5,736 nucleotides of DNA, from contig NZ_JAIOSW010000356.1 in assembly GCF_021107415.1 (NCBI RefSeq), positions 1 to 5,736 of the forward strand, given 5' to 3'. The notes beneath the pieces are model-generated. The model made no database searches, was not told where the DNA came from, and worked only from the letters and a program-made list of their open reading frames with translations. Below, in pieces: positions 1 to 5,485 of this stretch (the first letter of the stretch is position 1; every line of letters starts with the position of its first letter). The DNA comes from Desulfobacula sp. (GTDB lineage: Bacteria; Desulfobacterota; Desulfobacteria; Desulfobacterales; Desulfobacteraceae). The position numbers were made by a program, and so were the translations under genes.

Positions 1-474
1 GCTGATGATACAATTCCGACAATCATGCCAAATGAGATGTCTTCAAGTGAAGCAAGGCAGAATTGGGCTCGGTTAATTCAAAAAATTTATGAGGTCGATC
101 CTCTTGTCTGCCCAAAATGTCAGGGTCAAATGAAAATCATCTCTATCATTGATGATTTTGGGATAATAGATAAGATTTTAAAACATCTAAATCTCTGGGA
201 TATCCGCAACCATGATCCGTCTGAGATAGAACCTGTTTATATTCCTTTGAAGATTCAGATTACGCGTGACCTTCAGGTTATGATAATTCAGGCTCCCAGA
301 TTCCAGTATTTGACACCTTTTGGAGCTGATATTTTTAACCTGAAGGTCACGCGTAAAATTGCGTTGAGGGATTACAGGTGTCCTATACTCAAATTCAGCC
401 ATAATCTAATTTTCCCAGTCTGTTTTAACAATAAGTACTCTTCACAACCAATGTCTATTTTCCTTTCCAAATAG
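1..474 (+). CDS. C-terminal part of an IS91-type transposase (5' end outside window, 3' end altered)
   Basis: The frame is open from base 1, so the ATG at 25 is not the true start; the gene begins upstream of the window. The stretch RLIQKIYEVDPLVCPKCQG followed by KILKHLNLWDIRNHDP is what I recognise as the C-terminal tail of IS91-type (Y2, rolling-circle) transposases, including a CxxC pair (Cys29 and Cys32 counted from the ATG at 25). The catalytic HUH/Tyr region is not in view. From about base 250 the family-like sequence stops (after EIEPVYIP) and the frame runs into a hairpin element at 260-356, then into unrelated sequence up to the TAG at 472-474. The last ~70 residues are therefore probably not native and the copy is likely inactive, though this cannot be proved from the tail alone. 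It is a mobile-element remnant and has no evident link to the downstream operon. Confidence 0.75.
   Translation, partial: ADDTIPTIMPNEMSSSEARQNWARLIQKIYEVDPLVCPKCQGQMKIISIIDDFGIIDKILKHLNLWDIRNHDPSEIEPVYIPLKIQITRDLQVMIIQAPRFQYLTPFGADIFNLKVTRKIALRDYRCPILKFSHNLIFPVCFNNKYSSQPMSIFLSK
260..356. repeat. Long hairpin / MITE-like element with perfect 21-bp inverted arms
   Basis: Bases 260-280 (starting TTACGCGTGACC) are the exact reverse complement of 336-356 (ending GGTCACGCGTAA), with 55 bases between them. The complementarity continues imperfectly into the loop: TCA at 288-290 faces TGA at 327-329, and GCTCC at 292-296 faces GGAGC at 322-326. The structure is thus a decayed hairpin with arms of roughly 40 bases. 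It begins just where the transposase loses its family-like sequence, which suggests an insertion. I see no clear target-site duplication (left flank CAGA, right flank AAAT). It could be a small non-autonomous element or a REP-type hairpin. Confidence 0.7.
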
Positions 475-481
475 CTCTTTA

Positions 482-529
482 CCCAGCACCAGGAGGAACA
501 CAACATGTTGTGTTCCTCCTGGTGCTGGG
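482..529. repeat. Perfect 48-bp palindrome without spacer
   Basis: Bases 482-505 and 506-529 are exact reverse complements, 24 bp each, centred on CAACA|TGTTG. The arms contain CCAGCACCAGGAGG and its complement. As RNA this would give a stem of about 22 bp with a CAUG loop. A T5 run follows only after six bases (536-540), so it is not a canonical intrinsic terminator, though it could still block transcription leaving the transposase. It may instead be an end structure of the mobile element. The symmetry also places AGGAGG eight bases before an ATG on both strands. Confidence 0.85.
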
Positions 530-569
530 GGCATATTTTTCAGAGTTATAAAAATTTATTAGCTGTTTC

Positions 570-602
570 TTGACAAAAGGCAAAAAAGCATTTACTTATC
601 CT
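570..602 (+). promoter_or_regulatory. Weak sigma-70-like promoter candidate
   Basis: A perfect TTGACA lies at 570-575. At 17 bp the -10 position reads TACTTA (593-598), which is poor; the better TATCCT (597-602) is 21 bp away. The following TATATATATATA tract (602-613) would melt easily. There is no gene directly downstream, so this is a weak candidate. The surrounding stretch 530-706 otherwise holds no gene that I can support. Confidence 0.25.
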
Positions 603-706
603 ATATATATATAAAAGCCTCCTTTATGGCTTTCATAATAACCGGATAGTTAATGTGCTGCAAATCCGGACAAGTTATTTGCTCCCAACAATTTTTGAAA
701 AATAAG

Positions 707-735
707 TTGTTTGAACGAATTTAAAATTATATAAT
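707..735 (+). promoter_or_regulatory. Sigma-70-type promoter ahead of the decayed sensor gene and the kinase operon
   Basis: TTGTTT at 707-712 (three of six matches to TTGACA), a 17-bp spacer and a perfect TATAAT at 730-735 form a plausible housekeeping promoter, with a start expected near 742. It sits 46 bases before the ATG at 781, which has GGAG at 772-775. Because nothing resembling a terminator follows before 1060, this is the best visible candidate for driving the histidine kinase operon. The region is strongly AT-rich, so a chance TATAAT is possible. Confidence 0.45.
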
Positions 736-780
736 ATATAATGTGATTCAAAAGGATTAATAAACAACTCTGGAGCGTTT

Positions 781-1023
781 ATGAATATCCTAAATTTTCT
801 TTTTATCTTTCTTGCTGCAATTGGGTTGATTTTTTGCAGGCACCAGGTAAACGCTTCTGAAAAACTGAAACCTGTTACGATACAGTTAAAATGGTACCAT
901 CAATTTCAATTTTCTGGATAGTATGCCGCTGTTGAAAAAGGCGGTTATGCTAAAAAAGGGTTTGATGCCACCTTGCGAGTACGCGATCCATTAAAAGCGA
1001 ACTCCAAGCGGAGATCGTCTTAA
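781..1023 (+). pseudogene. Decayed NMT1/THI5-like periplasmic substrate-binding gene, amber stop and truncation
   Basis: Starting from the ATG at 781 (GGAG five bases upstream), the frame encodes a hydrophobic signal-like segment (NFLFIFLAAIGLIF), then a mature N-terminus reading VTIQLKWYHQFQFSG. This matches the opening of NMT1/THI5-like substrate-binding domains, often found as free binding proteins or as periplasmic sensor domains of signalling proteins. A TAG at 919-921 interrupts the usual Gly-Tyr-Tyr-Ala-Ala motif; the next codons (YAAVEKGGYAKKGFDATL) still continue the family pattern. Homology is lost after about base 975 and the frame ends at TAA 1021-1023. A full domain is over 200 residues, so most is missing. 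Read-through of TAG (for example as pyrrolysine) would not rescue it. The promoter and leader may still serve the operon behind it. Confidence 0.7.
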
Positions 1024-1046
1024 GGACGGGGCAGTATTATTAAACT

Positions 1047-1051
1047 GGAGG
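1047..1051 (+). promoter_or_regulatory. Ribosome binding site that fixes the kinase start
   Basis: GGAGG at 1047-1051 lies eight bases before the ATG at 1060. Another ATG at 1052 directly abuts the GGAGG and is in a different frame, so 1060 is the start. Confidence 0.8.
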
Positions 1052-1059
1052 ATGGCCAG

Positions 1060-2628
1060 ATGGAGACTAAAAACAATATCCCCGGGAATCATGTGAATGA
1101 GACGTTTTTATTTAATATCGCCATTGTGGGCGGCGGCCGAACTTGCCGATTTTTCCTTGAGCTGCTCGAAAATGATCCTTTTCCTTTTTTCGATGTCAAA
1201 ATACTGGGGGTGTGCGATAAAAACGACACCGCAGAGGGTATCCTTCTTGCCAAAGAAATGGGGATTTATACGACCGATGATTTCCATGATTTGCTGAATA
1301 TTGAACATCTTGACAGTGTCCTGGAGCTTACGGGCAGCCGGAACGTGCTTATAGAAATCATCCGTTTGAAACCTAAGGGCGTCGGTGTCCTTGAGTACAA
1401 TATCAGCAGAATACTACGCAACCTTTTGGATACGAACCAGCGACTGAAATCAACCGAAGAAAAGCTTGTTGCCGAAAAAACTTTTTCCAATTTACTGATC
1501 CAGCAGAGTACGGCTGCTATTGTCATCATGAATACGGATTTTACCATTATCGATGTCAATGATGCCTATCTCAATACGGTAAAAAAAACAAAGGACAAAG
1601 TTATCGGTGCCCATTGCTATGAAATTTCCCATGGGATAAAGGCCCCCTGTTCAAGTGTTTTCCCCGGGGTGAAGTGTCCCATGCTGGAAACGTTAAGGAC
1701 CGGCAAAAATGCCCATGTGGTCCACGACCATCCTGGACCGGACGGTAATTTGATGTATTGCAACCTTGCCACCTATCCAATTAAGAATAGCGACGGCGAT
1801 GTCATACAGGTTATCGAATTCTGGCGGGATATTACGGCTGAGTTCTCAACCCGGTGGAACAAGCGGGTTAAAAAATTTAAATCCGATATCCAAAAAATGA
1901 TTCAGGAAGACCGGATGATTTCTTTAGGCAAATTAACGGCAAGCTGCGCCCATGAAATCAACAACCCCATCCAGGGGCTTTTGACATTTTGTGATTATAT
2001 GCTGAGTATTTTAAATGCCGGGCGCCCCAGTGATGATCACTTAAAAAAGTTCAAAGATCACCTGTCGCTCATGTCAACGGAACTGGAGCGATGCGGGAAT
2101 ATCGTTTCCGGGATGCTCTCCTTTGCCAGGGAATCCGACCTGGAATATAAGCATATCGATTTAAACGAAGTTTTAAATGCAGTTCTCACCCTTACCCGGC
2201 ATAAGCTGAAACTTGGGAATATCAAACTGGCAACAGACCTGTACCCTGCGCCACTAATGCTTGAAGGGGATATCAACCAGCTTCAGCAATGTTTCCTGAA
2301 CCTGATTTCTAATGCCAATGAATCAATGCCGGAGGGGGGCGATATAGCTGTTACATCCTGGATGGATAAGGAATCGGAAAAGGCCTGTATTGAAATTCGG
2401 GATACCGGGTACGGTATCCCGGAAGAGTTAAAGGATAACCTGTTTGATCCTTTTTTTACCACAAAGGATGTCGGCCAGGGTACGGGGCTTGGACTGTCCA
2501 TTGTGCACGGTGTGGTCAAGAACCACAAGGGGACTATAAAAATCGACAGCCGGGAGGGAGAAGGCTCTGCATTCACGTTGACTTTTCCTGTGATATTTTC
2601 GGTTGACCATGATTCTGACGGAGGATAA
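1060..2628 (+). CDS. Cytoplasmic sensor histidine kinase: Rossmann-like domain, Cys-containing PAS, NtrB-like kinase core
   Basis: This 522-residue protein should autophosphorylate on His298 and pass the phosphate to the regulator encoded 2 nt downstream. No signal peptide or membrane segment is visible, so it acts in the cytoplasm. Domains: residues 17-115 look like a Rossmann nucleotide-binding fold (IAIVGGGRTCR at 20-30; acidic Asp53 at the end of the second strand, which would favour NAD(H) over NADP(H)). Residues ~118-146 form a helical linker. A PAS domain spans ~145-260 and carries C186-x4-H191-x5-C197-x8-C206. The DHp helix has SLGKLTASCAHEINNP with His298. The ATPase domain shows an N box (NLISNANE, 414-421), G1 (DTGYGIP, 448-454), F box (FDPFFTTK) and G2 (GQGTGLGLS). 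The Cys/His set could bind a metal, Fe-S cluster or heme, or act as a thiol switch; this is inference. The kinase core assignment is very secure, the N-terminal ligand is not. Confidence 0.93.
   Translation: METKNNIPGNHVNETFLFNIAIVGGGRTCRFFLELLENDPFPFFDVKILGVCDKNDTAEGILLAKEMGIYTTDDFHDLLNIEHLDSVLELTGSRNVLIEIIRLKPKGVGVLEYNISRILRNLLDTNQRLKSTEEKLVAEKTFSNLLIQQSTAAIVIMNTDFTIIDVNDAYLNTVKKTKDKVIGAHCYEISHGIKAPCSSVFPGVKCPMLETLRTGKNAHVVHDHPGPDGNLMYCNLATYPIKNSDGDVIQVIEFWRDITAEFSTRWNKRVKKFKSDIQKMIQEDRMISLGKLTASCAHEINNPIQGLLTFCDYMLSILNAGRPSDDHLKKFKDHLSLMSTELERCGNIVSGMLSFARESDLEYKHIDLNEVLNAVLTLTRHKLKLGNIKLATDLYPAPLMLEGDINQLQQCFLNLISNANESMPEGGDIAVTSWMDKESEKACIEIRDTGYGIPEELKDNLFDPFFTTKDVGQGTGLGLSIVHGVVKNHKGTIKIDSREGEGSAFTLTFPVIFSVDHDSDGG
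2398..2421 (+). repeat. Strong hairpin inside the kinase coding sequence
   Basis: CGGGATACCG (2398-2407), a GGTA loop and CGGTATCCCG (2412-2421) form a perfect 10-bp stem. It lies over the codons of the G1 box (DTGYGIP), so codon constraints probably explain part of it. It could also slow ribosomes or be an mRNA processing point; there is no direct evidence for either. Confidence 0.5.
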
Positions 2629-2630
2629 GC

Positions 2631-3977
2631 ATGGATAATAAAATGAGAATCATGATCGTGGATGACGAGTTGATTGTCCGGGAATCTCTTTTAAACTGGT
2701 TTGAACAATACGGTCATGAAATGGATACTGCCGCTTCTGGTTCAGAAGCCCTGAAGAAACTTGAACTAAAGCCCTTTCAGCTATTGTTTGTGGATATTAA
2801 AATGCCGGGTATGAACGGCCTTGAACTGCTTGAAAAAGTAAAAAAGGATTACCCGGATATCATGGTCGTGATCATTACCGCCTACGGTTCCATTGAAAGC
2901 GCGGTAAAAGCCATGCGCACCGGTGCCAGCGACTATTTGCTTAAACCTTTCAAGCCGGACCAGCTATCACTGGTGGTGGAAAGGATCATCTGCCAGCAAA
3001 AAATCACATCGGATTATCATTACTTAAAAGGACATCTGGAACAGATCACCCGGTTTGACAACATCATCGGTCAGTCAGCACCCATGAAAAAACTGTATTC
3101 ATTAATACCGGAAGTGGCCCAGAGTGATTCATCTATTTTGATCACCGGGGAAACCGGTACGGGAAAAGAACTGGTGGCAAAAGCCATCCATGCCAAAAGT
3201 CCAAGGGCACAGCTCCCCTTTATTGCCATCAACTGCGGCGCACTGCCGGACACGCTCATGGAAAGTGAATTGTTCGGACATAAAAAAGGGGCGTTTACCG
3301 GGGCGGTACATGCCAGAAAAGGTTTTCTGGAAATAGTTTCCGGCGGCACCCTGTTTTTGGATGAAATCGGTGATATCAGTGCAAAGATGCAGGTAGATCT
3401 GCTCCGGGTGCTGGAGGACAAAAAGATATTCAGTGTCGGCAGCAAAACACCTTTTGAGGTTGATTTTCGCCTTATTTCCGCTACCCGGCATAACCTTGAG
3501 GAGCGCATTATTGACGGAGTGTTCAGGGAAGATTTTTATTACCGCATTAACGTGATAAAAATCCACCTGCCAACCTTGCGGGAGCGCAAAGATGATATTG
3601 AGCTTCTAGTGGAGCATTTTATAGAAAAATACAGCCATGAAACCACGAAAAATGTGGATAAGATCAAACCAGATGCCATCACGCTGTTGAAGTCTTACGA
3701 CTGGCCGGGAAATGTCAGAGAACTGGAAAATGCCATTGAACGCGCCGTTGTGTTGAGTAAATCCCGGACTCTCAATGCCGGGGATTTTTCATTTCTACAG
3801 CTGGCACGGGGAGCTGCACCCACGGGACAGACATTAAAGGCTGTACAAAAAGAATATATCCTTCGGATACTGGATGAACAGGGCTGGCAAATTACCCGGT
3901 CGGCAGAAATCCTTGGCATAAACCGCGTGACGCTCCATAAAATTATTAAACGGGACAATTTAAAAGAACGCAGATGA
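2631..3977 (+). CDS. NtrC-family sigma-54-dependent response regulator
   Basis: The 448-residue protein has the complete three-domain NtrC layout. The receiver (4-120) has the acidic pair Asp11/Asp12, phospho-acceptor Asp55 (FVDIKMPG), Thr83 and Lys105. The AAA+ sigma-54 activation domain (~144-372) has Walker A GETGTGKE (173-180), the sigma-54-contacting GAFTGA loop (220-225), Walker B LFLDE (241-245) and arginines in FREDFYYR (298-305). The C-terminal Fis-type helix-turn-helix (~402-444) includes ITRSAEILGINRVTLHKIIK. All key residues are present, so it should be a working enhancer-binding activator that uses ATP to open sigma-54 promoters. The start is supported by GGAGG at 2620-2624, within the end of the kinase gene, giving tight co-expression. 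Its cognate kinase is almost certainly the preceding gene. A likely target is the -24/-12 promoter at 5486-5501. Confidence 0.96.
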   Translation: MDNKMRIMIVDDELIVRESLLNWFEQYGHEMDTAASGSEALKKLELKPFQLLFVDIKMPGMNGLELLEKVKKDYPDIMVVIITAYGSIESAVKAMRTGASDYLLKPFKPDQLSLVVERIICQQKITSDYHYLKGHLEQITRFDNIIGQSAPMKKLYSLIPEVAQSDSSILITGETGTGKELVAKAIHAKSPRAQLPFIAINCGALPDTLMESELFGHKKGAFTGAVHARKGFLEIVSGGTLFLDEIGDISAKMQVDLLRVLEDKKIFSVGSKTPFEVDFRLISATRHNLEERIIDGVFREDFYYRINVIKIHLPTLRERKDDIELLVEHFIEKYSHETTKNVDKIKPDAITLLKSYDWPGNVRELENAIERAVVLSKSRTLNAGDFSFLQLARGAAPTGQTLKAVQKEYILRILDEQGWQITRSAEILGINRVTLHKIIKRDNLKERR

Positions 3978-4501
3978 AAAAACAGATCGGAGTGGTGCCG
4001 CTGGGAGAGGTCCCGGCGTTCGTGCTAAAGGTTATCTCAGCCAATATTACAGCCTATTACAAATGGCCAGCTACTGTTCTGCCCATGCGGCCCGTTCCTA
4101 AATCCGCCTTTGATAACAGGCGGCTCAAGTATGATGCCGGCATCATCATCAACGAGCTTGATACATGGGATTTTAGCGATTATTCTAAAATTGTCGGGGT
4201 AATGTCCCAGGATATTTTTGTTCCTATTTTCAATCATGTTTACGGTCAAGCCGTCCAGGGCGGCAATCTCGCCCTGGTTTCTCTGTTCAGACTGAATAGG
4301 AACACCGACGGATCATTGCCACCGCCTTCCCTTTGTTATGAGAGGGCAGCGAAAGTAGCCCTCCATGAACTTGGGCACCTGTTCAGTCTTTTCCACTGTG
4401 ATGAAAACAAATGTATCATGCACTTTTCCGGTGCCATTGACGATTTGGACAATATTCCCTTTTATCTTTGCCGGGACTGCGAAAGGCGCCTGACACCTTG
4501 A
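3974..4501 (+). CDS. Archaemetzincin-type zinc metalloprotease
   Basis: The 175-residue protein is the usual size for archaemetzincins and has no signal peptide, so it is probably cytoplasmic. The zinc site reads HELGHLFSLFHC (131-142): His131, His135 and His141 as ligands and Glu132 as general base. It is followed by C142-x4-C147-x-M149 and a C-x2-C pair at 166/169, the second structural-zinc site that marks this family; Met149 would be the Met-turn. The metzincin glycine of HExxHxxGxxH is Ser138 here, a departure from the family pattern that might alter activity. The ATG overlaps the regulator's stop (ATGA, 3974-3977) and only a weak Shine-Dalgarno (AAAGAACG) precedes it, so translation is probably coupled to the regulator. 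Substrates of bacterial archaemetzincins are unknown to me; a role in turning over a regulator or the neighbouring product is speculation. Confidence 0.9.
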   Translation: MKKQIGVVPLGEVPAFVLKVISANITAYYKWPATVLPMRPVPKSAFDNRRLKYDAGIIINELDTWDFSDYSKIVGVMSQDIFVPIFNHVYGQAVQGGNLALVSLFRLNRNTDGSLPPPSLCYERAAKVALHELGHLFSLFHCDENKCIMHFSGAIDDLDNIPFYLCRDCERRLTP

Positions 4502-4512
4502 ACAGATACCCC

Positions 4513-5436
4513 TTATTGTTTTTCGGTTTTCAAAAATTCCTTTACAAGCAGTTCCCATCCAATCTCAGGGAAACTACGGTATACATCATCTACCGGCTCA
4601 CCGCCAGTGGCAGCCAGATCCTGGTATTCCGGCCCGATCAGGTGTAAAAGCCTCTGGCTTTCACGGTCTGTCCATTCAAGACTTTCTTTTCCGAAAAAAA
4701 GCCCCTTGTGGTTTCGCTTGGGCATATCTGGCTCAAGGACACACAGCCAGCCTTCATGGTAAGGATCTTTATGAATGATTTCCGGGTGCTCCTGTGCTTT
4801 GCTGTTGACTGCCAGCACAGCCCCTGTGATAGGTGAAACTGCTGTGGCTTTCTTGTTCGAGCGGGAAAATGTCAGCTCAGCATGATCTTTTTTCAAAATA
4901 GTGCCGATGGGGGGAATCGAAATTTTTGAAGGGGTGCCAAAAAGTTTGACCATGAAATCGTCAAACCCGATCGTCACCCGTCCGCCATGCCCGAACCGCG
5001 CCCAGGTATGCCCCGTGTGATAGTAATAGCCGTCCGCCAGGCAGTACCCGGATGCCAGTGAAAAGGCCGGTTTTTTGCTGAGCCCGTTCAAGTCTTCCTC
5101 ATCCAGCATCTGGTCATAGTCACAGTGATAACATTCATAGTTCAGAATACAGACTTTGGGTTCATCGACACGACCGGTCAGCACGTGACGGCAGGGACGG
5201 GGGTACCATTTGTAAATGGTTTTTAATTTTTTTGCCAATGCTGAACCGTCTCCCTGGTAACCTATATGGCGGTTTGCCTTCATTTTTTTCTGCATGGCCT
5301 TATCAAACGGGCAGGTTCGGCAGTCATACACATTGTCACACAATTTGAAATTAACAATACCCGCTTTCATCCAGATACACTCGTTTTCAACCACTTGAAA
5401 CCCTTTGACAATATTTTTATGTTTTTGGTATCTCAT
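4513..5436 (-). CDS. Cys-rich protein with glycine-cleavage-H-like domain, lipoyl lysine absent
   Basis: The 307-residue product has two parts. Residues 20-42 and 82-105 are two copies of a cysteine knuckle, C-x12-C-x5-C-x2-C and C-x13-C-x5-C-x2-C, each followed by an aromatic-Asp pair (FD, YD); a metal or Fe-S site is likely. Residues ~138-245 resemble the H protein of the glycine cleavage system (HTWARFGHGGRVTIGFDD, then SPITGAVLAVN, then DPYHEGWL). The position of the lipoylated lysine (normally ESVKAASDxYSP) reads SRSNKKATAVSP, with Asn194 at the expected site. Lys195 and Lys196 are next to it but out of register, so conventional lipoyl-carrier function is doubtful. No P, T or L protein genes are nearby. 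No membrane segment is visible. The start is fixed by a very strong ribosome site (5441-5450) and the gene lies behind a sigma-54 promoter. Automatic annotation would likely say 'glycine cleavage system protein H'; the true role is unknown. Confidence 0.85.
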   Translation of the reverse strand: MRYQKHKNIVKGFQVVENECIWMKAGIVNFKLCDNVYDCRTCPFDKAMQKKMKANRHIGYQGDGSALAKKLKTIYKWYPRPCRHVLTGRVDEPKVCILNYECYHCDYDQMLDEEDLNGLSKKPAFSLASGYCLADGYYYHTGHTWARFGHGGRVTIGFDDFMVKLFGTPSKISIPPIGTILKKDHAELTFSRSNKKATAVSPITGAVLAVNSKAQEHPEIIHKDPYHEGWLCVLEPDMPKRNHKGLFFGKESLEWTDRESQRLLHLIGPEYQDLAATGGEPVDDVYRSFPEIGWELLVKEFLKTEKQ

Positions 5437-5440
5437 TGTA

Positions 5441-5450
5441 CACCTCCTTT
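5441..5450 (-). promoter_or_regulatory. Near-perfect Shine-Dalgarno of the Cys-rich H-like gene
   Basis: On the minus strand AAAGGAGGTG lies with its GGAGG core six bases before the ATG at 5436. It is the strongest ribosome binding site in the window and suggests high expression once the promoter is activated. Confidence 0.85.
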
Positions 5451-5485
5451 GTCTGTTATGGATAAATGCGTTTATTTATTAACAT

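Noticed and set aside
614..633. AAAGCC-N8-GGCTTT as an intrinsic terminator
   Set aside because: The stem is only six base pairs, half of them A-T, and no T-run follows.
822..838. GG-N10-GC match with TTTTTTGCA, a possible plus-strand sigma-54 promoter for the kinase operon
   Set aside because: The -24 half (TGGGTTG) fits poorly, and it lies in the T-rich codons of the signal peptide, where such matches arise easily.
919..921. TAG as a pyrrolysine codon
   Set aside because: The frame loses family similarity about 20 codons later and stops at 1021, so read-through would not give a functional protein; simple decay is the better explanation.
3071..3566. Two 145-codon minus-strand frames opposite the sigma-54 activator gene
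   Set aside because: They lie over the Walker A, GAFTGA and Walker B codons of the regulator, and their translations show no family pattern; they are antisense shadows.
4502..4512. Bidirectional terminator between the convergent genes
   Set aside because: The gap is 11 bases and no inverted repeat is visible in or around it; transcripts may overlap at their 3' ends.
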